64,000 nt of DNA from Marinobacterium_D sp050908845 (GTDB lineage: Bacteria > Pseudomonadota > Gammaproteobacteria > Pseudomonadales > Balneatricaceae). The notes under the pieces are model-generated. The model made no database searches and was not told the DNA's origin. It saw only the letters and a program-made list of their open reading frames with translations. The stretch lies in the NCBI RefSeq assembly GCF_050908845.1, contig NZ_CP194171.1, forward strand, positions 3,782,001 through 3,846,000. The letters are read 5' to 3'. Positions 8,619 through 16,592 of this stretch are shown one piece after another (the first letter of the stretch is position 1; each line of letters begins with the position of its first letter). Made by a program: the position numbers and the translations under genes.

Positions 8619-9508
8619 TGCACGCACAGACTGTCTCCACCGAGATGCCTGCGAGCCGCGGCATCCACAAGCTGATGAGCAAGGTGTTCCGGGTACGCCC
8701 GAAAACCGCCACCATCATTGCCGGTACCATTCTTTCGCTGATCGTACTGATGGCTATCTTCGCACCGATGATCGCCACCCATGATCCGGTCGAACTCTCA
8801 CCGGCCAACCGCCTGCAGGGAATGAGCGCGGAACATCTGCTCGGCACCGACGCCTACGGCCGCGACCTGTTCTCCCGGGTGGTCTACGGTGCGCAGGTCT
8901 CCCTCACCGTGGGCCTGGGCGTGGCGTTCCTCTGCGTGCTGATCGGTCTGCCGCTGGGGCTGCTGACTGGTTACTTCCGCACCCTGGATGCGATCCTGAT
9001 GCGCTTTATGGATGGCCTGATGGCGATCCCCGGTATCCTCGCGGCGATTGCCATCGTGTCGCTGACCTCGGCCAACCTCTGGACACTGATGATTGCGATC
9101 ATGGTGCCGGAGATCCCGCAGATCGTGCGACTGGTGCGCTCCCAGGTGCTGGCCACCCGCGAAGAAGCGTTCGTGGAAGCAGCGGTGCTGATGGGCACGC
9201 CGACCCGCACCATCCTCTGGCGTCACCTGATGCCCAACACCTTCGCACCGCTGATCGTACAGTGCACCTATATCTGTGCCGCCGCGATCCTGACCGAAGC
9301 GACCCTGTCGTTCCTGGGTGTGGGGCTGAGTTCTGAAACACCGACCTGGGGCAACATCATGTCCGAGGGCCGTATCTACTTCCAGCTCAACCCCTCGATG
9401 ATTCTCTGGGCGGGTCTGCTGCTGTCACTCTGCATCCTGTCGGTCAACCTGCTGGGTGACGCGGCCCGCGATGCACTGGATCCGAAAATGAAGCGGAGGG
9501 AAGGCTGA
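8618..9508 (+). CDS. ABC peptide transporter permease (DppC-like)
   Basis: A 296-residue partner permease of the DppC/GsiD type. It has an N-terminal cytoplasmic stretch, one anchor segment (TIIAGTILSLIVLMAIFAPM), the HLLGTDAYGRDLFSRVVYGA signature shortly after it, and an EAA loop (VLMGTPTRTILWRHLMPN, about residues 188-206). It ends GDAARDALDPKMKRREG, typical of the family. It overlaps both neighbours by one base (TAATG, TGATG), so the permease and ATPase genes form one coupled unit. Confidence 0.95.
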   Translation: MHAQTVSTEMPASRGIHKLMSKVFRVRPKTATIIAGTILSLIVLMAIFAPMIATHDPVELSPANRLQGMSAEHLLGTDAYGRDLFSRVVYGAQVSLTVGLGVAFLCVLIGLPLGLLTGYFRTLDAILMRFMDGLMAIPGILAAIAIVSLTSANLWTLMIAIMVPEIPQIVRLVRSQVLATREEAFVEAAVLMGTPTRTILWRHLMPNTFAPLIVQCTYICAAAILTEATLSFLGVGLSSETPTWGNIMSEGRIYFQLNPSMILWAGLLLSLCILSVNLLGDAARDALDPKMKRREG

Positions 9509-11154
9509 TGAGCACTGAAAACCCCGTACTGAAAGTCGATTCTCTGGTCGTTGAAACCGACGCCAAGGATCCGAAACAGATCCTTAAAGGCATCTCCTTC
9601 GAGATCAAAGCGGGCGAGACCCTCTGCCTGGTGGGCGAAAGTGGCTCCGGCAAGTCAGTCTCCTCGCTGACCACCATGGGCCTGCTGCCGGAAGGCGCCC
9701 TGCGCGCCGCCGGCGGCAGCATCACCCTGGATGGCGAAGATCTGCTCAAGGCGAGCCCGAAGCTGATCAGCGAGCTGCGCGGCAGCCGCATGGCGATGAT
9801 CTTCCAGGAACCGATGACGGCACTGAACCCGGTGCTGACCGTGGGCCGTCAACTCGATGAAGTGCTGGCCTGCCACACCTCCGAGCCGGCCGCCAAGCGC
9901 CGCGAAATCGTGCTGGATGCGCTGGAGCAGGTACACCTGCCGGATATCGAGCGGATGTACGACAGCTACCCGCACCAGCTCTCCGGTGGTCAGCGCCAGC
10001 GCATCATGATCGCCATGGCGCTGCTGCTGAAACCCAAGCTGCTGATCGCCGATGAGCCGACCACGGCGCTGGATGTAACCACCCAGCACCAGATCCTGAA
10101 GCTGATCCGCGAGCTACAGGAGAAACACGGTACCGCCGTACTGTTTATCACCCACGATATGGGTGTGGTGGCGGATATCGCCCATCGCGTCTGCGTTATG
10201 CACTTCGGTGTCATCGTGGAACAGGGTGAGGTGCGTCAGATCCTGTCGAACCCGCAGAAGCAGTACACCCGCGATCTGCTCTCGGCGGTGCCGAGCCTGA
10301 CGCCGCGTGACCCGCGCGCCCAGCGAGGCCCGCGCCTGGTACTGGATGTGGCCGAGCTGGTGAAAGAGTACGCGCCGCCGCGCAGCCTGCTGAGCTGGTT
10401 CAAGAAGCCCAAGGCCGGTACCAAGGCGGTCAACGACATCAGCTTCAAGCTGTATGAAGGCCGCACCCTCGGTATCGTCGGTGAATCCGGTTCCGGCAAG
10501 TCCACCCTGGCACGCTGTGTCATGCGCCTGATCGACCCCACCGATGGTGTGATCCGTGTCGATGGCCAGCAGATCTCCGGCCTCACCGCCGTGGGTCTGA
10601 AACCGCACCGTCATCGCATCCAGATGATTTTCCAGGATCCTTACCGCTCGCTGAACCCGCGCCGCACCGTGGGTGACAGCCTGATCGAAGGGCCGATGAA
10701 CTATGGCGCCCAGCGGGAAACCGCCCTGGGCCGTGCCGCCGAGCTTCTGCAGCTGGTAGGCCTGCCGGCGGACGCCATTGATCGCTTCCCGCATCAGTTT
10801 TCCGGCGGTCAGCGCCAGCGTATCGCCATCGCCCGCGCCCTGGCCATGGAGCCCGATGTGATCGTGGCGGACGAAGCCGTCTCCGCCCTCGATGTATCGG
10901 TCCAGGCCCAGGTGCTGGCCCTGCTGGATGATATCCAGGAGCGCCTCGGTATCGCGGTGCTGTTTATCACCCACGACCTGCGTGTGGCCGCACAGATCTG
11001 TGACGACGTGCTGGTGATGCAGCGCGGCAAAGTGGTCGAGTACGGCCCGGCCAGCGATGTGCTCGGCAACCCAAAGGCGGAATACACGCGCCAGCTGATC
11101 GAAGTGGCGCCGGGACGCTCCTGGGATTTTGCCAATTTTTCACCAGCCAGCTAA
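9508..11154 (+). CDS. Duplicated ATP-binding subunit of peptide ABC transporter
   Basis: A 548-residue protein with two complete ABC ATPase modules, equivalent to DppD plus DppF or to GsiA. The first half has Walker A GESGSGKS (about residue 47), signature LSGGQRQR and Walker B LLIADEPTTALD. The second half repeats GESGSGKS (about 328), FSGGQRQR and VIVADEAVSALD. In the second Walker B the usual DEP is DEA. The catalytic aspartate-glutamate is kept, so activity is expected. A linker around residues 255-310 carries the oligopeptide C-terminal extension (NPQKQYTRDLLSAVP). It energises import by the two permeases upstream. Confidence 0.95.
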   Translation: MSTENPVLKVDSLVVETDAKDPKQILKGISFEIKAGETLCLVGESGSGKSVSSLTTMGLLPEGALRAAGGSITLDGEDLLKASPKLISELRGSRMAMIFQEPMTALNPVLTVGRQLDEVLACHTSEPAAKRREIVLDALEQVHLPDIERMYDSYPHQLSGGQRQRIMIAMALLLKPKLLIADEPTTALDVTTQHQILKLIRELQEKHGTAVLFITHDMGVVADIAHRVCVMHFGVIVEQGEVRQILSNPQKQYTRDLLSAVPSLTPRDPRAQRGPRLVLDVAELVKEYAPPRSLLSWFKKPKAGTKAVNDISFKLYEGRTLGIVGESGSGKSTLARCVMRLIDPTDGVIRVDGQQISGLTAVGLKPHRHRIQMIFQDPYRSLNPRRTVGDSLIEGPMNYGAQRETALGRAAELLQLVGLPADAIDRFPHQFSGGQRQRIAIARALAMEPDVIVADEAVSALDVSVQAQVLALLDDIQERLGIAVLFITHDLRVAAQICDDVLVMQRGKVVEYGPASDVLGNPKAEYTRQLIEVAPGRSWDFANFSPAS

Positions 11155-11172
11155 GCGCCTGCTAGTAGAACA

Positions 11173-11192
11173 CCTGGCAATTCAGCGCCAGG
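11173..11192 (+). terminator. Hairpin between ATPase and amidase genes
   Basis: CCTGGC and GCCAGG pair across a short loop 20 bases after the ATPase stop. There is no U-tract, so this may attenuate or process the transcript and probably does not separate the amidase into an independent unit. Confidence 0.4.
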
Positions 11193-11227
11193 CATTTGAG
11201 ACGAATTGACGATTTAGAGAGAAGTTT

Positions 11228-12718
11228 ATGAACCCTTGTGATCTGAGTGCCTCCGAAGCCCGCCGTTTGATGGCTTCGAAAAAGCTGTCTGCGGTAGAAC
11301 TGACCGAAAGCTGCATCGCCCGCGCCGAAGAGGTAAACCCTGCGGTTAACGCTCTGGTGGTTGATGACTACGCCAAGATGCGCAGCGCCGCAGCCGACGC
11401 CCAGAACGCCATCGACCGTGGTGACAAGCTCGGCGTCCTGCACGGCCTGCCGGTTTCCGTGAAGGATATGGTCGACGTGGAAGGCCTGCCCACCACCTTC
11501 GGCAGCGAGATTTACGCCGACAATATCGCCCAGGGCGATGATCCGATGATCCAACAGCTGCGCCAGGAAGGCGCGCTGATGATGGGCAAGGCCAACAACC
11601 CGGAGTGGAGCGCCGGTGGTAACACCCGCAACGCGGTCTACGGCGTTACCGCCAACCCCTTTGACCTGACCCGCTCCTGCGCGGGCTCTTCCGGCGGTTC
11701 CGCCGTGGCCCTGGCCTGCGGTATGAGCCCGCTGGCCACCGGTTCTGACACCGGCGGTAGCCTGCGTAACCCGGCCTCCTTCTGTGGAGTGGTCGGTTTT
11801 CGCAGCACCCCGGGGCTGGTGCCCGGCCACAGCCGCCCGCTGGGCTGGCTGCCGATGTCACTGAACGGCCCGATGGCACGCACCGTGGACGATGCCGCAC
11901 TGATGCTCTCTGCCATGATCCGCCCGGATCGTCGCGACCCCTGGACCCCGGTGATCGAAGGTCAGGAGATCTACAAGCCTGAAGCCTTCCGTCATCTGCC
12001 GCACTACGACCTGTGCAACGCCCGTGTCGCGTTTACCCACAACTTCGGTTTCGCCATGACCGAAAAGCTGGTGGCTGACAGCTTCCACGCCAAACTCAAA
12101 CGTTTCGGTCATGTGTTCGGTCAGTTCAACGATACCCACCCGGACTGCATCAGCGCCGATGACACCTTCGCCGTGATCCGTGCCCTGTGCTTCTCCGGCC
12201 ATCACCGCGATCTGGCCAAACAGTACCCGGACAAGGTGGGCCCGAACGTTCACGACAACGTGATCGAAGGCGAAAGCTACTCGGCGCTGGACGTAGTACG
12301 TGCACTGACCAACCAGACCAAGCTCTACCGTCAGTGGCAGGCGTTCTTTGAACACCACGACTTTATCGTCGCGCCGACCACTACCATCAGCCCGCGTGAC
12401 TGGCACGAGCTCTACCCCACCGAGATCGACGGCGAACCGACCCAGAGCTACTACCACTGGCTCTCCATGGCCTACGCCTCCACCCTGGCCGGCCACCCGT
12501 CAGTGACCCTGCCCACCGGTCGCGATGCCAACGGCATGCCGTTTGGTCTGCAGATCATCGGCCGTCGCGGCAGCGATCTGGAAACCCTGGCCTTTGCCCG
12601 TGAGCTGGAAACCCTGTTCGCCGGCGACGTGGAACTGGAGCGCCCACAGGTGGATCTGGACTACCTGAAGAACGCCAGCCCGATCAGCGAAGTGGAAGGC
12701 TTCCTCGGCTTCGCCTGA
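11228..12718 (+). CDS. Amidase (amidase-signature family)
   Basis: A 496-residue amidase-signature enzyme. The Ser-cisSer-Lys triad is visible: lysine in LPVSVKDM (about residue 79), cis-serine in CAGSSGGSA (about 156) and nucleophile in TGGSLRNPA (about 180). These enzymes hydrolyse carboxamides to acids plus ammonia. Length and the absence of companion GatB/GatC genes argue for a catabolic amidase rather than a tRNA amidotransferase subunit. It follows the importer by 73 bases and is likely in the same operon, so it probably acts on the imported compound. No signal peptide is seen, which places it in the cytoplasm. Confidence 0.9.
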   Translation: MNPCDLSASEARRLMASKKLSAVELTESCIARAEEVNPAVNALVVDDYAKMRSAAADAQNAIDRGDKLGVLHGLPVSVKDMVDVEGLPTTFGSEIYADNIAQGDDPMIQQLRQEGALMMGKANNPEWSAGGNTRNAVYGVTANPFDLTRSCAGSSGGSAVALACGMSPLATGSDTGGSLRNPASFCGVVGFRSTPGLVPGHSRPLGWLPMSLNGPMARTVDDAALMLSAMIRPDRRDPWTPVIEGQEIYKPEAFRHLPHYDLCNARVAFTHNFGFAMTEKLVADSFHAKLKRFGHVFGQFNDTHPDCISADDTFAVIRALCFSGHHRDLAKQYPDKVGPNVHDNVIEGESYSALDVVRALTNQTKLYRQWQAFFEHHDFIVAPTTTISPRDWHELYPTEIDGEPTQSYYHWLSMAYASTLAGHPSVTLPTGRDANGMPFGLQIIGRRGSDLETLAFARELETLFAGDVELERPQVDLDYLKNASPISEVEGFLGFA

Positions 12719-12755
12719 TACGCTTTGGAAAACTGTTAGCTCCTCGTATACCCGG

Positions 12756-12769
12756 TGTCCCCAGGGACA
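12756..12769. terminator. Small hairpin before the TSUP gene
   Basis: TGTCCC and GGGACA pair across a CA loop 40 bases after the amidase stop. A further GGGACA follows, so alternative pairings exist. There is no U-tract, and the role is uncertain. Confidence 0.35.
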
Positions 12770-12806
12770 TCGGGACATTCTTCAAGCAGTACGGAATCTA
12801 TAGATA

Positions 12807-13592
12807 ATGGAGTGGATAACCTTCCTGATCCTCGGATCGGTAGCCGGTGTCCTGTCGGGCCTTTTCGGCATCGGCGGCGGCCTGGTGATCGTGCCGATCC
12901 TGGTCTACATGTTCACCGCCCAGGGTATCTCGCCGGAGATTCTTACCCATCTGGCGGTGGGCACCTCACTGGCCACCATCGTCTTCACCTCGATCAACTC
13001 GGTGATGGCGCATCACAAGCACGGCGCCGTGCGTTGGCCTGCAGTGGCTATGCTGAGCCTGGGGATCGTTGGCGGCAGCGTGCTGGGAGGCTATACCGCT
13101 TCATTCCTCAGCGGTGAGGTGCTGCAGCGGGTGATCGGCGTGTTTGCCATCGTCATCGCCGTGCAGATGTTCTTCCAGCTCAAACCGAGCGGCCGTGAGG
13201 AGAAACCGGTGGGCCGGGTGTTCCTGGGCGGCTCCGGTATTTTCATCGGCTGGGCATCGGCGATCTTCGGTATCGGCGGCGGCTCACTGACCGTTCCGCT
13301 GCTCAGTTGGCGCGGCTTCCCGATGAAAATCGCAGTGGCGACATCCGCCGCTTGCGGTCTGCCCATTGCCCTGTCAGGCTCCGCCTCCTTTATCTGGTTT
13401 GGCATGCAGGCACAAGGCCTGCCCGAGTGGAGCCTGGGCTATGTTTACCTGCCGGCCCTGATCGGTATCGGCGCCACCAGTATGTTTTTTGCCCGCTTCG
13501 GTGCGAAGCTGGCTCACCGTCTGGACCAGGTGCTGCTGAAGCGTCTGTTCTCAATGTTACTTTTGATTGTCGGCATCAACTTTCTGCTCTGA
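12807..13592 (+). CDS. TSUP (TauE/SafE) family permease
   Basis: A 261-residue inner-membrane protein of the sulfite exporter TauE/SafE family with about eight membrane segments arranged as an internal duplication. The repeated signature is seen as SGLFGIGGGLVIVPIL (about residue 17) and SAIFGIGGGSLTVPLL (about 152). Family members move sulfite, sulfonates, sulfoacetate or other organic anions, often out of the cell. The gene lies between the amidase and D-serine lyase genes on the same strand. It might export an anionic product or import a carboxylate. The substrate cannot be told from the sequence. Confidence 0.9.
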   Translation: MEWITFLILGSVAGVLSGLFGIGGGLVIVPILVYMFTAQGISPEILTHLAVGTSLATIVFTSINSVMAHHKHGAVRWPAVAMLSLGIVGGSVLGGYTASFLSGEVLQRVIGVFAIVIAVQMFFQLKPSGREEKPVGRVFLGGSGIFIGWASAIFGIGGGSLTVPLLSWRGFPMKIAVATSAACGLPIALSGSASFIWFGMQAQGLPEWSLGYVYLPALIGIGATSMFFARFGAKLAHRLDQVLLKRLFSMLLLIVGINFLL

Positions 13593-13637
13593 CCCGACGC
13601 TCTGACCCAACTGCCCCAGCCCGAGGTTTAACTGATT

Positions 13638-15014
13638 ATGGAAAACCTGAATTACATCGACTGGATAGCCAAGGCGACCACCGAGCAGGATCCGGTTCTC
13701 GACGATCTGCAGCAGTGCCGCGAGCGCCTCTGGATCAACCCCAAGGTCACCTCTTTCGAGTCGGTTAAAAACACGCTGCCACTGAGCTTCGCCGATATTG
13801 AAGACGCTAGAGCTCGACTGGATCGGTTCGCCGCTTACTTCAAGGCGGTGTTCCCTGAAACCGCCGAACGCGACGGCATCATCGAGTCCGACCTGATCCG
13901 CGTGGATAAAGGCGCGAAAGCGGTGGCCGACCTGCTCGCCACCGAAGCGCCGACCCACCTGCTGGTGAAGTGCGACAGCCACCTGCCGATCTCCGGTTCC
14001 ATCAAGGCGCGAGGCGGTATCTATGAAGTGCTTCAGTACGCCGAAAAACTGGCCGAAGAGAACGGCCTGCTGCACGAGGGCATGGACTACACCTGCTTCG
14101 ATAGCGCACCGTTCAAAGAATTGTTCGCCAGGCACGGCATCGTGGTCGGGTCCACCGGCAACCTGGGTCTGAGTATCGGTATCATGAGTGCCAAGCTCGG
14201 CTTCAATGTGACCGTGCATATGTCCGCCGACGCCCGCGAATGGAAAAAAGCGATGCTGCGCTCCAAGGGCGTCAACGTGGTCGAGCACCAATCCGACTAC
14301 AGCGTCGCCGTGGCCCAGGGCCGTGAAGAAGCACTGGCCACACCCGGCTGCCACTTCGTCGATGATGAAGACTCCACCACGCTCTTCCTCGGCTATAGCG
14401 TGGCGGCCCTGCGCCTTAAAAAGCAGCTTGCTGAGCAGCAGGTTGTTGTGGATAACGAACATCCGTTGATCGTCTACCTGCCGTGCGGCGTGGGCGGTGG
14501 TCCCGGCGGCGTGGCGTTCGGTCTCAAGCATGTGTTCGGCGATGCCGTTCACTGCTTCTTTGCGGAACCGACCCAATCCCCCTGCATGCTGCTGGGTATG
14601 CACTCAGGCCTGCATAACGGTATTAGCGTGCAGGATATCGGCCTGGATAACCTGACCTGCGCCGATGGCCTGGCGGTGGGTCGTCCGTCCGCGTTTGTTG
14701 GCGAAGTGATGGATCCGCTGCTGGATGGCATCTACACCGCCAGCGACGACACTCTCCACGCGCTGGTGAAACTGATGACCGATGCCGAAGATCTTTCCAT
14801 CGAGCCTTCGGCCGCCGCTGGTTTGCCAGGGTTTGCCTGGTTGCAGAAGGCTGGCAGCGAAACGCTTGCGCAGATCGGTTTGGCCGATAATCTGGCCAAT
14901 GCCACGCATCTGGCCTGGGCGACCGGGGGGAATATGGTGCCTGCTGAAGAGCGCGCTAAGTATTACTCGCTGGGGGAGAAGGCTTTGAAAGAAGCTTCCG
15001 GACGTGATGATTAA
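13638..15014 (+). CDS. dsdA: D-serine ammonia-lyase
   Basis: A 458-residue fold-type II PLP enzyme matching DsdA, which converts D-serine (and slowly D-threonine) to pyruvate (2-oxobutyrate) plus ammonia. The PLP lysine lies in SGSIKARGG (about residue 118), the asparagine loop in GSTGNLGLSIG (about 171), and the glycine-rich phosphate site in PCGVGGGPGG (about 282). Length equals the family norm. No DsdC-type regulator or DsdX permease is adjacent, so supply must come from the peptide importer, the TSUP protein or intracellular turnover. It is 45 bases from the TSUP stop and followed by a terminator, which closes this gene set. Confidence 0.95.
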   Translation: MENLNYIDWIAKATTEQDPVLDDLQQCRERLWINPKVTSFESVKNTLPLSFADIEDARARLDRFAAYFKAVFPETAERDGIIESDLIRVDKGAKAVADLLATEAPTHLLVKCDSHLPISGSIKARGGIYEVLQYAEKLAEENGLLHEGMDYTCFDSAPFKELFARHGIVVGSTGNLGLSIGIMSAKLGFNVTVHMSADAREWKKAMLRSKGVNVVEHQSDYSVAVAQGREEALATPGCHFVDDEDSTTLFLGYSVAALRLKKQLAEQQVVVDNEHPLIVYLPCGVGGGPGGVAFGLKHVFGDAVHCFFAEPTQSPCMLLGMHSGLHNGISVQDIGLDNLTCADGLAVGRPSAFVGEVMDPLLDGIYTASDDTLHALVKLMTDAEDLSIEPSAAAGLPGFAWLQKAGSETLAQIGLADNLANATHLAWATGGNMVPAEERAKYYSLGEKALKEASGRDD

Positions 15015-15038
15015 CCCCCTTCTTTGGGTTCGCTTTTT
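15013..15038 (+). terminator. Rho-independent terminator after dsdA
   Basis: AACCC pairs with GGGTT directly at the dsdA stop codon, followed by CGCTTTTT. Stem plus U-tract is a convincing, if short, terminator. Confidence 0.65.
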
Positions 15039-15095
15039 GACAATCCGTGGCTAAAACAGGGCTCGATCACACCGAGCCCAACTGAGCCAGACAGT

Positions 15096-15323
15096 GGTTC
15101 CCCTTCTGCGCAGCCGAGCATCGCAGACTGAAAGAGGAAAAAGGGATCGACTGTCTGAGCCGCGAAGCGGCGAGTTTGGAGATCCCTCTCTTTCAGGCGA
15201 GAAGCACAGGGCAGTCGGAGCAGCCGACCAAGCAGTAGGGGCGGTTTGGGATTGTTAAGGCACCTTTTCCCTCTAAATCAGCCGCACAAGTGCCTTGACT
15301 CGCCCAGCAGGGCGAAACCTGCA
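15096..15323 (-). repeat. Dispersed intergenic repeat, copy B (inverted)
   Basis: Read on the minus strand this block matches copy A at 1230-1445 over nearly its whole length, with the same order of conserved segments and the same nested stem (CTGAAAGAG ... CTCTTTCAG). The main differences are in the variable central loop near the GTCAAGG segment. It occupies most of the 338-base gap between dsdA and the asparaginase gene and has no coding potential. Together the copies bracket about 13.6 kb in inverted orientation. Confidence 0.8.
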
Positions 15324-15364
15324 CCTAAACGCGGCAGCGTAAAAATTTCCACATGAGAAAACTC

Positions 15365-16330
15365 ATGAAAAAAATAGCCGTTATTACCACCGGCGGCACC
15401 ATCGCCAGCACCACCGATCCGGAAACCGGGCGTTCTATCGCCGGCAAACTTACCGGTGAAAAGCTGCTAGGCGCGTATAGAGATCTCTCTTCGGATCAGG
15501 TCGAGCTGGAGGTGTTCAGCGCCTTTCAGATCCCCAGCAACGCCATGGATTTCGACAAGCTTTTGCTGTTGAAGTCTGTGGTGGAATCCTTCCTGCTGCG
15601 CACCGATATCAGCGGTGTGGTGATCACCCACGGCACCGATACGCTGGAGGAAACCAGCTACTTCCTCTCCCTGGCCATTACCAGCCACAAGCCGGTGGTG
15701 ACTACCGGTTCCCAGCGGATTCCCGGAGAAATGGGCAGCGACTCTTTCGCCAACATCCGTGATGCGATCACCCTGGCGGCAGCTGACCAGCCAGATTGCT
15801 CCGGCACCCTGCTGGTGTTTAATGAAAAGATCTTCTCGCCCCGTTCAGTGCGCAAGGTACATACCTCAAACGTGGATGGCTTCGCCGGGGGCCAGATCGG
15901 CACTATCGACCGTGGTGAACTGTTTATCCAAAACACCCCAGGCGCACCGAAAGCCTGTTTCGATAACCTGCCCGCCATGGCGGAAGTACCGCTAATCAAG
16001 GCCGCTTCAGGCATGTCAGATCTGTTTATCCGCGCCGCCACCGCCAGCAATCTGGCGGGTCTGGTGATCGAGGGCTTCGGCCGCGGCCATGTCCCGCCGA
16101 GCTGGGTGTCGGCAATCCGTGAGGCGGTCGATAGCGGTATGACGGTGGTGATCACCTCTGCCTGCGATGAAGGACGCGTTTATCCAGCCTACGAATACCC
16201 CGGCAGCTTTGCCGATCTGACCGCCAAGGGCGTTATCGGCGGGCAGGATATGGATGCTAAAAAAGCACGAATTATGCTCGCTTGTTTGCTTGGTTCTGGG
16301 CACAGGGTAGATGACTCGAGCTTTCTATAA
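15365..16330 (+). CDS. L-asparaginase/glutaminase-type amidohydrolase
   Basis: A 321-residue protein of the bacterial type I/II asparaginase family. Both threonine motifs are present: TTGGTIAS at residues 8-15 with the nucleophilic threonine, and THGTDTLEETSYFL near residue 87 with the Thr-Asp pair. The C-terminal half (GMVITSACDEGRVYPAYEY-like region) fits the substrate-closing domain. It hydrolyses asparagine, or a related D- or beta-substituted amide, to the acid plus ammonia. I see no signal peptide, so it is cytoplasmic. I favour the ATG at 15365, giving MKKIAVITTGG as in homologues. An in-frame ATG at 15353 adds four residues. It is separated from dsdA by the repeat but is followed by its own terminator. 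Confidence 0.88.
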   Translation: MKKIAVITTGGTIASTTDPETGRSIAGKLTGEKLLGAYRDLSSDQVELEVFSAFQIPSNAMDFDKLLLLKSVVESFLLRTDISGVVITHGTDTLEETSYFLSLAITSHKPVVTTGSQRIPGEMGSDSFANIRDAITLAAADQPDCSGTLLVFNEKIFSPRSVRKVHTSNVDGFAGGQIGTIDRGELFIQNTPGAPKACFDNLPAMAEVPLIKAASGMSDLFIRAATASNLAGLVIEGFGRGHVPPSWVSAIREAVDSGMTVVITSACDEGRVYPAYEYPGSFADLTAKGVIGGQDMDAKKARIMLACLLGSGHRVDDSSFL

Positions 16331-16373
16331 CGCGCCACCACATTTCCAGCGTTATAAACAACAAGAGGTATGC

Positions 16374-16400
16374 GAAAAGCAGCCTGAATAGCTGCTTTTC
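16374..16400 (+). terminator. Terminator after the asparaginase gene
   Basis: GAAAAGCAGC (16374-16383) pairs perfectly with GCTGCTTTTC (16391-16400) around a seven-base loop, 44 bases after the stop. The TTTTC end serves as a U-tract. Confidence 0.7.
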
Positions 16401-16494
16401 CTGATTGCGCGAGATACAGGAATATGTCTTTTTAGCAGCTGTCGGCTGTCCGCAGTACAGAGCTGCCATTCGTTTAAGCGATGTGGACCCAAAG

Positions 16495-16530
16495 AGGTCT
16501 ATAGAACCTGGGACGATTCTGTCCCTATAG
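16495..16530. repeat. Short degenerate repeat, also at 26461-26488
   Basis: AGGTCTATAGAACCTGGGAC followed by GATTCTGTCCCTATAG. The minus strand of 26461-26488 shows AGGTCTATAGA and CTGTCCCTA in the same order. The GGGAC ... GTCCC pair makes a small hairpin. It resembles a decayed mobile or REP-like remnant, and the family is not identified. The rest of the 16331-16592 gap holds only the terminator. Confidence 0.35.
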
Positions 16531-16592
16531 CGTCCATGGAAAGTCCTCGACACGTCGGCGCAGACTTTCTCATGCTGACGAGCTTATTCGCA

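Noticed and set aside
11228..12718. Considered as tRNA-dependent amidotransferase subunit GatA.
   Set aside because: There are no gatB or gatC neighbours, and the location in a catabolic importer operon favours a stand-alone amidase.
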